Positions 7,875 to 15,128 of a DNA stretch of 37,282 nucleotides are shown here, one piece after another. Below the pieces are notes generated by a model that was not told where the DNA came from, did no database searches, and saw only the letters and a list, made by a program, of their open reading frames with translations. A program made the position numbers and the translations under genes. Source of the stretch: Oscillospiraceae bacterium (GTDB lineage Bacteria > Bacillota > Clostridia > Oscillospirales > Oscillospiraceae); contig JAAWQS010000024.1 of assembly GCA_022800665.1 (NCBI GenBank), forward strand, positions 1 to 37,282, given 5' to 3'. Every line of letters begins with the position of its first letter. Position 1 is the first letter of the stretch.

Positions 7875-7906
7875 GGACCCCGGAGCTGCAGGCTCCGGGG
7901 TCCTTT
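7875..7906 (+). terminator. Intrinsic terminator
   Basis: GGACCCCGGAGC and GCTCCGGGGTCC form a 12-bp stem with a 5-base loop, followed by a short T run, 33 bases after the MsmK-type stop codon. Confidence 0.85.
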
Positions 7907-7962
7907 GCTCAACAATTTTCGTTACCGTTCGGTGGGCTTTTCACTTGCCGGTGGGAAATTGT

Positions 7963-7970
7963 GCTATAAT
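7963..7970 (+). promoter_or_regulatory. Extended -10 promoter of the Rpn-type gene
   Basis: TGCTATAAT is a perfect TATAAT with the upstream TGn extension; no convincing -35 is visible at 17 bases. The start near 7977 gives a leader of only about 10 bases. Confidence 0.5.
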
Positions 7971-7987
7971 AAAAAGAGGTGAGGGGC

Positions 7988-8977
7988 GTGTCTGAACTGA
8001 GACGAAATTTTAAGGACAGCGTATTTACATTCCTGTTCAGTGACCCAAAATATGCCAGGGAGCTGTATCTGTACCTGCACCCGGAGGATACGGACGTGAC
8101 AGAAGAGGAATGCCGGCTGGTGACAACAAAGAATATTCTCGCCATTGGCCAGTATAACGACTTGGGGATTCAAATCCGGGATAAACTGATTCTATTGGTA
8201 GAGGCCCAGAGCGTATTTTCCGTTAATCTGCCGCTGCGGCTGCTGATCTATCTGGCAAAAGCATACAAGGACTATATTGTTGAGAATGAGCTGTCCCTGT
8301 ATTCCACAAAAGCGGTCAGAATCCCCAGGGCTGAGCTGTATGTGGTTTATACCGGTCTGGAGAAAAATCTCCCCGATACCCTGCGGCTGTCCGACCTGTG
8401 CGGCGGCGAGGGCAGCGTAGAGGTGACTGTAAAAATTCTGCGCGGCGGGGACGGCAGTATTCTGGGACAGTATGTGTCATTCTGTCAGATTGCAGATGAG
8501 CAGCGGAAATTGTACGGCAGGACGAGCGAAGCGATTCGGGAGACAATCCGCATTTGCCAGGAGCGGGATATTCTGATTCCTTTCCTGGCTTCCAGACGGA
8601 AGGAGGTTATTGATATTATGGAATTATTATTCAGTCAGGAAGAGGTTTGGGAGATGACCCGCCGGGAAATTGCCCGTGATGCCAGAGAAGATGGCCTCCA
8701 AAAAGGAATACAGGAGGGACGGCTGGTAGGACATCGGGAAGGGCGTCGAGAAGGACGTCGAGAAGGACGTCGAGAAGGACGGCTGGAGGGGCGTCAGGAA
8801 GGACGGCTGGTAGGACGTCAGGAAGGGCTTCAGGAAGGCGCAGCTAATCGTGACCGGCTCTACAGTGAGCTGCTGAAACATTTGGAACCTTTAGGGCGCA
8901 CCGGCGAGCTGCTTGCTGCCATAACAGATCGATCAAAGCTCGCCGCTCTTGCAAATGAATTTGGCCTTCAGCTTTGA
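7988..8977 (+). CDS. Rpn-family PD-(D/E)XK nuclease/putative transposase
   Basis: The product is about 329 residues with an N-terminal nuclease-like domain of the Rpn/YhgA family: NFKDSVFTFLFSDP at the start, LILLVEAQS for the core strand, and NLPLRLLIYLAKAY after it. Family members are recombination-promoting DNA endonucleases, but the biological role of these clostridial relatives is unknown. The C-terminal third holds repeats of the form REGR/QEGR (about residues 240-285) encoded by 12-bp direct repeats, then a short helical tail. I prefer GTG 7988, with AGAGGTGAG just upstream, over the in-frame GTG 7979, which would sit almost at the predicted mRNA start. It is a single-gene unit with its own promoter and terminator. 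Confidence 0.82.
   Translation: MSELRRNFKDSVFTFLFSDPKYARELYLYLHPEDTDVTEEECRLVTTKNILAIGQYNDLGIQIRDKLILLVEAQSVFSVNLPLRLLIYLAKAYKDYIVENELSLYSTKAVRIPRAELYVVYTGLEKNLPDTLRLSDLCGGEGSVEVTVKILRGGDGSILGQYVSFCQIADEQRKLYGRTSEAIRETIRICQERDILIPFLASRRKEVIDIMELLFSQEEVWEMTRREIARDAREDGLQKGIQEGRLVGHREGRREGRREGRREGRLEGRQEGRLVGRQEGLQEGAANRDRLYSELLKHLEPLGRTGELLAAITDRSKLAALANEFGLQL
8707..8845 (+). repeat. In-frame 12-bp tandem repeat
   Basis: Units of the type GAAGGACGTCGA occur three times almost exactly and several more times in diverged form. Twelve bases keep the reading frame, so copy-number change would lengthen or shorten the REGR/QEGR tail of the Rpn-type protein by four residues at a time. Confidence 0.85.
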
Positions 8978-8997
8978 CAAGCAAAATATATACAGAT

Positions 8998-9037
8998 AAC
9001 AGCAAGCCGGCTTTTAGGGGCCGGCCTGCTGTTGTTA
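8998..9037 (+). terminator. Intrinsic terminator
   Basis: AACAGCA-A-GCCGGC pairs with GCCGGC-C-TGCTGTT across a loop, followed by a T-rich tail, just after the Rpn-type gene. Confidence 0.75.
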
Positions 9038-9104
9038 TTTATATTGCGGACCCGCCAAACGGCGGCGCGGCATTTCCAAATTTCGCCAAAATTTGATATA
9101 TAAA

Positions 9105-9134
9105 TTGACAACGTCCCTCTTACGGGAGTATAAT
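9105..9134 (+). promoter_or_regulatory. Sigma-A promoter of the flotillin gene
   Basis: TTGACA (9105-9110) and TATAAT (9129-9134) are separated by 18 bases; both hexamers are perfect. Confidence 0.8.
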
Positions 9135-9183
9135 TCTACATATACCTGGTCCTACATGCCCAACATAAAAAAGGAGGAAAACT

Positions 9184-10668
9184 ATGGATGTCATCATGCG
9201 TTTCCTGCCGGCAATCATCACTGCCGCGATCTTGCTGCTGCTGTTTTTTATCGGCTACCTGAAGGCGCCCCCCGACACCGCCTATATCATCTCCGGTCTG
9301 GGCCGCAAACGCATCCTCATCGGAAAAGCCGGCTGGCGCATCCCCTTTTTTGAGCGGGTGGATAAGCTCTCCCTGCGGATTATGCAGGTAGACGTCAAAA
9401 CCAGCGAGGCCGTACCTACCAACGAGTTCATCAATGTCATCGTGGACGGTGTCGCCAACGTAAAAATCAGTTCCGATCCGGAGCTGCTCCACTTGGCCGC
9501 CGAGGCCCTGCTGGGCAAGCGTCCTGAGGAGCTGGTCAGTCTTGTGACCCAGGTGCTGGAGGGCAATATGCGTGAGATTGTCGGCTCTGTGGGCCTGAAG
9601 GAGATGGTCCAGGACCGGCAGGGCGTGGCCCGGAAAATCACAGAAAACGTGGTGCCGGATATGCGTAAGCTGGGGCTGGAGGTCGTCAACTTCAACATCC
9701 AGAATTTTAAGGACGGCGCGGGTACCATTGAAAATATGGGTATCGACAACGTGGAGCAGATCCGCAAGAACGCCCAAATCGCCAAAGCAAACGCCCAGCG
9801 CGACATTGCCATTGCCACCTCCAACGCCCAGCAGGAGGCCAACGCCATCAAGGTGCAGGCGGAAAAGATGATCGCTGAGCAGGACGCCGCCCTGGCCATC
9901 CAGCAGGCGGAAATGAAGGTAAAAGCCGACACCAAGAAGGCGGAGGCGGACGCCGCCTACTCCATCCAGCAAGAGACACAGCGCAAGACCATTGAAGTCA
10001 CCCGCGTCAACGCGGACATTGCCCGAAAGGAGAAGGAAGCGGAGCTGGCAGAGAAGGAAATCGCTCTGAAAGAGCGGCAGCTGGACGCCGAGGTCCGCAA
10101 ACAGGCCGACGCCATGAAGTACAAGGCGGAGAAAGAGGCGGAAGCCGAGCTGGTCCGCCGTCAGCGGGAGGCGGAAGCAAAAGCTTATGAGGCTGTGAAG
10201 GAAGCCGAGGCCCGAAAAGCCGCGGCAGAAGCGCTGCGCTTCTCTATGGAACAGGAGGCGGAGGGCATCCGGGCAAAGGGGCTTGCGGAGGCAGAGGCCA
10301 TTGAAAAGAAGGCGGAAGCCCAGAAGAAGATGGGCGAGGCGTCGGTACTGGAGATGTATCTGGACGCACTGCCGGAGGTGGTGAAGAACGCCGCCCAGCC
10401 CCTGGCCCAGACCGACCGCATTATTATGTACGGCGACGGCAACTCCACCCGTCTGGTAAAAGATGTCATGACCAGCGCCGGACAGGTCATGGACGGCGTG
10501 CGGGAATCCACCGGTCTGGATTTGAGCGCACTGCTGGCAGGCGTGGTAGGCGGCAGTGTGGCGGCGTCCCGGCCTGTGACAGTGGAGGTCAAGAAGGAAC
10601 AGGCGGATGAAACGCCGGAGGCGAGAGCTGCCGCCGGTCAGGAAGCCGGTCCGGAAAAAGAAGTATAA
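9184..10668 (+). CDS. Flotillin-like SPFH membrane scaffold protein
   Basis: This 494-residue flotillin (FloT/YuaG type) organises membrane microdomains. It has one N-terminal transmembrane segment (about 6-26), an SPFH/band-7 domain (about 30-200; VPTNEFINVIVDGVANVKI), and a long Ala/Glu/Lys-rich coiled coil (about 195-400) with the EA-repeat pattern of flotillins. An oligomerisation region follows (GEASVLEMYLDALPEVVKN, DRIIMYGDGNSTRLV), then a charged tail. AAGGAGG precedes ATG 9184. Length and order fit FloT. In Bacillus floT partners with an NfeD protein; none is seen here. The DUF2284 gene follows after 58 bases and may be co-transcribed. Confidence 0.92.
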   Translation: MDVIMRFLPAIITAAILLLLFFIGYLKAPPDTAYIISGLGRKRILIGKAGWRIPFFERVDKLSLRIMQVDVKTSEAVPTNEFINVIVDGVANVKISSDPELLHLAAEALLGKRPEELVSLVTQVLEGNMREIVGSVGLKEMVQDRQGVARKITENVVPDMRKLGLEVVNFNIQNFKDGAGTIENMGIDNVEQIRKNAQIAKANAQRDIAIATSNAQQEANAIKVQAEKMIAEQDAALAIQQAEMKVKADTKKAEADAAYSIQQETQRKTIEVTRVNADIARKEKEAELAEKEIALKERQLDAEVRKQADAMKYKAEKEAEAELVRRQREAEAKAYEAVKEAEARKAAAEALRFSMEQEAEGIRAKGLAEAEAIEKKAEAQKKMGEASVLEMYLDALPEVVKNAAQPLAQTDRIIMYGDGNSTRLVKDVMTSAGQVMDGVRESTGLDLSALLAGVVGGSVAASRPVTVEVKKEQADETPEARAAAGQEAGPEKEV

Positions 10669-10726
10669 TCAGCCGGGGACGTGCGTACACTCCCCGATAG
10701 AGACCATCAAAAACGGAGGACCCGCC

Positions 10727-11263
10727 ATGGACGAACAAAGACTGCTGGAAACGGCATTGGACTTGGGCTTTGCCAACGCTGCCCTGATAGATACAAAGGA
10801 CCTGGTTTTTATGCCTGCCTTCCGCCCGCTGTGTGAAGAAAATCTGTGCGGGAAATATGGGGTGAACTACGCCTGCCCGCCGGACTGCGGAACGGTAGAG
10901 GAGATGCGTCAGAAGGCGCTGCGCTGGCCGCGGGCGTTGGTGATGCAGACCATGTGGGACATTGAGGACCCCTTGGACGACGGCCTGATTAAACCCGCCA
11001 AGGGACAGCACAACCGTCTGACCCGCGAGCTGATAAACCAAGCGGGCGCGCCGGGACTGATGATCGGCGCCAGCGGCTGCAGTCTCTGCACGCCCTGCGC
11101 CATTACAGAGGGCAAGCCCTGCCGTTTTCCAGACCTGCAATACTCCTGCATGTCCGCTTACTGCATCTTTGTACAGGATCTGGCGGAGCGGTGCGGCCTG
11201 GAGTACGACTGCGGACCGGGCGTGACCGCATTTTTCAGTATGTACTGCTTTGATCCGGGCTGA
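10727..11263 (+). CDS. DUF2284 cysteine-rich putative metal-binding protein
   Basis: This 178-residue protein matches the DUF2284 family, predicted metal-binding proteins of unknown function. Cysteines occur in characteristic clusters: LCEENLCGKYGVNYACPPDC near 35-55, GCSLCTPC near 120-127, and single Cys residues towards the C terminus (PCRF, YSCMSAYC, EYDCGPG). ATG 10727 is chosen for the CGGAGG upstream; a longer frame would overlap the flotillin gene's end. A CGGGGA/TCCCCG hairpin (10674-10696) lies between the two genes, but without a T run. Confidence 0.8.
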   Translation: MDEQRLLETALDLGFANAALIDTKDLVFMPAFRPLCEENLCGKYGVNYACPPDCGTVEEMRQKALRWPRALVMQTMWDIEDPLDDGLIKPAKGQHNRLTRELINQAGAPGLMIGASGCSLCTPCAITEGKPCRFPDLQYSCMSAYCIFVQDLAERCGLEYDCGPGVTAFFSMYCFDPG

Positions 11264-11295
11264 CAGAGAGTATTTTTAATATTTTTCACATGAAA

Positions 11296-11336
11296 ACAGG
11301 GTCGGCAATTCCAGCGTTGAATTGCCGGCCCTGTTT
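11296..11336. terminator. Bidirectional intrinsic terminator
   Basis: ACAGGGTCGGCAATTC pairs with GAATTGCCGGCCCTGT (one mismatch) and is followed by TTTTT. It separates the DUF2284 gene from the convergent chemoreceptor gene; A-rich sequence on the other side would let it serve both strands. Confidence 0.85.
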
Positions 11337-11354
11337 TTGGGCCTATTCCTGTGC

Positions 11355-12941
11355 CTACAGGTTTGCAAAGATATCCACCTGCTTTTGCAGCTCGCCTACG
11401 ATCTCCTGATTGGTATCCATACCGGCGGCAATCCCTGTCATATCCTCCGCCAGGACACGGGTGCTGCTGGTGACGCCGGTGACGCCGCCGACGGCGCTCT
11501 CCACAGCGCCGGAGATTGCGGAAATGGACAGCGCAATTTCGGACATAGCCGACTGGAGCCTGCTGGCCTGCTGGTTAAAATCCCCCATCGAACGCTCCAG
11601 ATAGGCGGCGTCGCTCCGGTACTGCTGCCCGGACTGTACGGACCGCTCCAGCTGGGTCAGGACCGCCTGCCCCAGATAGTCTGCCAGTTCCTGCGCGCTG
11701 CTGGCAAGATAGTGCACCGCCCCAGTGACCACCTCGCTTACCTCCTGGATATGGCTGGCGGTCTCGGCGCAGGAGTCGGCCAGGCGGCGGATTTCCCTGG
11801 CCACCATAGCGAATCCCTTTCCCGCAGCCCCGGCGCGGGTGGCCTCAATGGAGGCGTTTACGGCGATGAGGTCTGTGGAGGAGGAGATGGAGAGGATATC
11901 CTTGGTCAGATTACCAATCCGGTCCACGTTCCGGCTCTGCTGGATGGCCTGCCGGAGCAGCTCCATAATTTCCTCCGTCCTGGCCCGTACCACCTCCATC
12001 TCCTCGTGGGCGGACTGCTCCATCTCCTCCGCCCGGCCCCGCATTTCCACGGAATAGGCGGTGATGGCGGAACACTCCTCCGCCATGCTCACCGTGTCGC
12101 TCTGGGTGCCGGATGCGCTGGCGGTAATCGCGGCGGTGTTTCCGGCAATCTCCTGCAGGGCGGCGGAGAGCTGTTCGGTAAGATGGGAGAGCTCCCGTGC
12201 GCTGCTGCTGGAGGTACGGGTTCGCCTGCGGACCTCGCCCACAACGCCGCTGATGCGCTGGGAGCTGTCCTGCAGGGTACCCATCGCGTCCTGAATCGGC
12301 GCGATGACGTATTTCCGTATGATTCCCAGAGCCGCCCACACCAGGAATACCCCTGCGGCCAGCGTCGCTGCGCTGGTGACGAGGGAGGCGGCATATACAC
12401 GGAAAAGACGTCCCCGCGCCGCTTCCGCCTGTGCGCTGACCGAGGCGGAGAGGGCGTCCAGACTGTTCTCCGCAGCGGCGCTTCTGGTGGAGACGTCCCC
12501 GTTGGCCACGGCATAGGCCGCCTGGGTCCTGCTGTCGGCGCTGGCGCTGACCAGATGGACCAGGGCATGCTTAAAGGCGTCGTAATCTTCCAGCAAGGTG
12601 CGGTAGACCGCGCCGTCGTCCTCGGAGACAAAGACCTCGTAGTCCGCCAGCTTCTGGTCCAGCTCCTTTTCACTGGCTTTGATTTCCTGCACCAGCGTAA
12701 TCATGGTGGCGTGGTCCGCGGCCACGATATGGCTGAGGGCCAGCCGGTGAATGTTCATCATGGAGCGGCGGATCTCCTCCAGCTGCGCCTCGCTGACCAT
12801 ATATTCGTCGACAATGGTCCCGGCGTTGGCGTGGACATTGTTGATGCCGAAGACCGCCAGGAGATTGGACAGCAGCGTAATCAGACCCAGCAGGAGAATG
12901 GGCATAACCAGCCGCTGCTGCAGAGTAAGCTTGCCTTTCAT
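11355..12941 (-). CDS. Methyl-accepting chemotaxis protein
   Basis: This membrane chemoreceptor has about 528 residues. Transmembrane segment 1 is near 11-32, an extracytoplasmic four-helix-bundle-type sensor covers about 33-180, transmembrane segment 2 is near 180-205, and a long cytoplasmic coiled coil follows. The signalling hairpin tip reads TDLIAVNASIEATRAGAAGK, close to the universal MCP tip that contacts CheA and CheW. No clear HAMP domain is visible after TM2. GGGGAGG lies 4 bases before ATG 12944 and 7 before ATG 12941, so either Met could start. The gene follows the binding-lipoprotein gene by about 40 bases in the same operon, so the receptor may read the ligand-loaded lipoprotein. 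Confidence 0.92.
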   Translation of the reverse strand: MKGKLTLQQRLVMPILLLGLITLLSNLLAVFGINNVHANAGTIVDEYMVSEAQLEEIRRSMMNIHRLALSHIVAADHATMITLVQEIKASEKELDQKLADYEVFVSEDDGAVYRTLLEDYDAFKHALVHLVSASADSRTQAAYAVANGDVSTRSAAAENSLDALSASVSAQAEAARGRLFRVYAASLVTSAATLAAGVFLVWAALGIIRKYVIAPIQDAMGTLQDSSQRISGVVGEVRRRTRTSSSSARELSHLTEQLSAALQEIAGNTAAITASASGTQSDTVSMAEECSAITAYSVEMRGRAEEMEQSAHEEMEVVRARTEEIMELLRQAIQQSRNVDRIGNLTKDILSISSSTDLIAVNASIEATRAGAAGKGFAMVAREIRRLADSCAETASHIQEVSEVVTGAVHYLASSAQELADYLGQAVLTQLERSVQSGQQYRSDAAYLERSMGDFNQQASRLQSAMSEIALSISAISGAVESAVGGVTGVTSSTRVLAEDMTGIAAGMDTNQEIVGELQKQVDIFANL

Positions 12942-12982
12942 CATGTTTCCTCCCCAAATAAATTCCATTCGGACGGCCCGGC

Positions 12983-14218
12983 CTACCGCGCCGTCACGGC
13001 CTCCGTCATGCGGTCCAGCTGGGCCTGGAGGGATGCGCCGGAGGGATTCCCCTGGGCGCAGTTCCCGGCAAACTCTGTCACCGGGTCCCAGAACTTGCCG
13101 CCCACCCGCTGGAGCTGGGAAAACTCCGATTGAGCCAGCAGCGCGGCAATGGCCGGGGAGTCCTGCACCTCCGGGGAGCCTGCGGCGTTGATATTGGCGG
13201 GACCCTGTCCCCGCATCTGGAAGCGCAGCCGCTGGTTTTCCTCGCTGGTAATCCACTCCGCCAGACGCGCCGCCCATTCCGGGTGTTGGGAGTAGGCGTT
13301 GACGCCGATGAGTTTACAGCCGGAAAAGGAGGCCATCTGTACCTGACGGCCTGCGCAGGTATATGTAGGGAGCTTGGCGGCCCCGGCATTCTCGCCCCAC
13401 GCCTCCTGAATGGCCACCGCATTCCAAACGCCGCTGATACCAGCGATGACGGAGCCGTTCTGCACGCCCTCCAGGAACTCGGTATCCGTCCGGCTGGCAA
13501 ATCCCGGACTGGCGGCGGCGGACAGCATGGCCTGGGCCACGTCCACGCCGGTAATGGGGCCGTCCGTGCTGTTCCAGGTGCAGTAATTGGTGATACCGTC
13601 CTCGTTAAGCCCGACTTCCAGACCGGTGTTGCCGAAAAAGGCATACACATACCAGGCGGAGGACCAATCCATGGTCATCAGCTTGCCGGCCTCTGCCGCC
13701 GCCGCCAGAATCCGGTCCAGGCTCTGGATGTCCTCCTGGGTGAAATACGCCTTGTTGTAGTAGAGGAAGTAGCCGTTGTCCGCTGTCAGGGGGTAGGCGT
13801 ACAGCGTATTTCCCACACTGGCGGCATCCACTGCGGCAGAGAGATTTGCAGCGCGGATTTCCCCGGCGTTTTCGATGGGGTCCAGCCCTCCGGCGGCGGC
13901 CAGGGCGGCAACCTGGTCGTCGGCAAAGGCGAACACATCCGCGCCGTTTTCCAAGTCTCCCAACAGGATATCCTTGCAGTTGGATTCGCTCTGGGGCTGG
14001 AAGGTAATGCGGAAGCTTGCCTCGCCGGCGTAACGGGACTGGAAGGAGGCGAAAATTTCCTGAAGGAGGGCTTCGTCCTCCTCTGCGCCCCAGACGGTCA
14101 GGGCAACCGTCTCACTTTCCGTTCCGGCGATCTCCGCCGGCGGCGTTTTCTCGCCGCAGGCGGACAGCAACAGCAGCATTCCCATGGTTAAAAGCAGAAA
14201 AAAGGAGGGCTTCTTCAT
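12983..14218 (-). CDS. Extracellular solute-binding lipoprotein (sugar type)
   Basis: This 411-residue binding lipoprotein belongs to the MalE-like family 1. The lipobox LLLSACG places the lipidated Cys at residue 21. Mature-protein features include VALTVWGAEEDEALL at the start, ADVFAFADDQVAALAAAGGLDPI, and YAYPLTADNGYFLYYNK, typical of sugar-binding proteins. No permease genes adjoin it; the next gene is a chemoreceptor, suggesting a chemosensory binding protein, or one used with a remote permease and the orphan MsmK-type ATPase at 6645. The ribosome site (AGGAAAGG) is somewhat distant from ATG 14218. Confidence 0.9.
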   Translation of the reverse strand: MKKPSFFLLLTMGMLLLLSACGEKTPPAEIAGTESETVALTVWGAEEDEALLQEIFASFQSRYAGEASFRITFQPQSESNCKDILLGDLENGADVFAFADDQVAALAAAGGLDPIENAGEIRAANLSAAVDAASVGNTLYAYPLTADNGYFLYYNKAYFTQEDIQSLDRILAAAAEAGKLMTMDWSSAWYVYAFFGNTGLEVGLNEDGITNYCTWNSTDGPITGVDVAQAMLSAAASPGFASRTDTEFLEGVQNGSVIAGISGVWNAVAIQEAWGENAGAAKLPTYTCAGRQVQMASFSGCKLIGVNAYSQHPEWAARLAEWITSEENQRLRFQMRGQGPANINAAGSPEVQDSPAIAALLAQSEFSQLQRVGGKFWDPVTEFAGNCAQGNPSGASLQAQLDRMTEAVTAR

Positions 14219-14285
14219 GGTATCAGACCTTTCCTGTTAATTCCAGCAGCCGTGTATTTGGCGCGTTCACAGCTGAGCGTCAGAC

Positions 14286-14314
14286 ATTATACCACACTTC
14301 CATTTTCCTGGCAA
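14286..14314 (-). promoter_or_regulatory. Sigma-A promoter of the binding protein-chemoreceptor operon
   Basis: On the minus strand TTGCCA (14314-14309) and TATAAT (14291-14286) are separated by 17 bases. Confidence 0.75.
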
Positions 14315-14327
14315 GCCGCTCCCCCGG

Positions 14328-14356
14328 TTGCTTTTGGGAATAATTTATAGTATTCT
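14328..14356 (+). promoter_or_regulatory. Sigma-A promoter of the acetyltransferase gene
   Basis: TTGCTT (14328-14333) and TATTCT (14351-14356) are separated by 17 bases, pointing to the gene at 14444. Confidence 0.55.
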
Positions 14357-14443
14357 TAACAGACGGCTGGCGCAGAATTGCACCGCGTCCCCCGTCAGGA
14401 CCGGTAGGACTGGCCAGCCGCGAGAGCAAAGGAGGAGAAGCAT

Positions 14444-15058
14444 ATGAGCGGCAACAGAGAAAAAATGCACACCGGCGAGCTGTACGAACCCTATGACCCG
14501 GAGATCATGGCGTGGCAGCTCCAGCGGCTGAACAGGCTGTACGACTTCAACATGACCCGCCCCACAGAGCTGGACAAGCGGGAATCGCTGTTGAAGGAGA
14601 TGCTGGCAGAAATCGGGGAGGGCTGTTACATCGAGCCGCCCTTCCACGCCAATCTGGGGGGCGCGCACGTCCACTTGGGGAAAAACGTCTATGCCAACTT
14701 CAATCTCACCTGCGTGGATGACACCCACATCTACGTGGGCGACTGCACCATGTTCGGTCCCAACGTCACCCTGGCTACCGCAGGCCACCCCATCCTGCCG
14801 GAGCTGCGGGAGAGGGGCCTGCAGTACAACATGCCCATCCGTATTGGCCGGAACTGCTGGCTGGGCGCGGGGGTCATCGTACTGCCGGGCGTAACCATCG
14901 GAGACAATGTGACGGTAGGCGCGGGCAGCGTGGTCACACGGGACCTGCCGTCCAATGTGGTGGCGGCTGGCAGCCCCTGCCGGACACTGCGGGAGGTGGG
15001 GAGCCGGGACAGGGAGTATTACTTCCGGAACCGGAAAATTGACAGCAGCCTCCTGTAG
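14444..15058 (+). CDS. Sugar O-acetyltransferase (maltose/galactoside type)
   Basis: This 204-residue left-handed beta-helix acetyltransferase is of the Maa/LacA type; it moves acetyl from acetyl-CoA to a sugar hydroxyl. An N-terminal helical Mac domain (about 5-60; EKMHTGELYEPYDPEI) precedes hexapeptide repeats (about 65-190; HVHLGKNVYANFN, GVTIGDNVTVGAGSVV). The catalytic His is in ATAGHP, and the GLQYNMPIRIGRNCWLGAG block is diagnostic. AGGAGG precedes ATG 14444. It is a monocistronic gene with its own promoter and a strong terminator; the exact sugar acceptor is unknown. Confidence 0.93.
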   Translation: MSGNREKMHTGELYEPYDPEIMAWQLQRLNRLYDFNMTRPTELDKRESLLKEMLAEIGEGCYIEPPFHANLGGAHVHLGKNVYANFNLTCVDDTHIYVGDCTMFGPNVTLATAGHPILPELRERGLQYNMPIRIGRNCWLGAGVIVLPGVTIGDNVTVGAGSVVTRDLPSNVVAAGSPCRTLREVGSRDREYYFRNRKIDSSLL

Positions 15059-15062
15059 GCAA

Positions 15063-15112
15063 AAAAATCCGGGGTCCCCTGCGCCGTCCCGGCGGGGGAA
15101 CCCCGGATTTTT
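15063..15112. terminator. Bidirectional intrinsic terminator
   Basis: AAAAATCCGGGGT (15063-15075) pairs with ACCCCGGATTTTT (15100-15112). The A and T runs on both sides suit termination of the acetyltransferase gene and of the convergent ABC exporter gene. Confidence 0.88.
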
Positions 15113-15128
15113 CGGAGAGAGAACCGGA

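Noticed and set aside
8707-8845. CRISPR-like array in the repeat tract
   Set aside because: Units are 12 bp, contiguous, without spacers and in frame within a protein gene.
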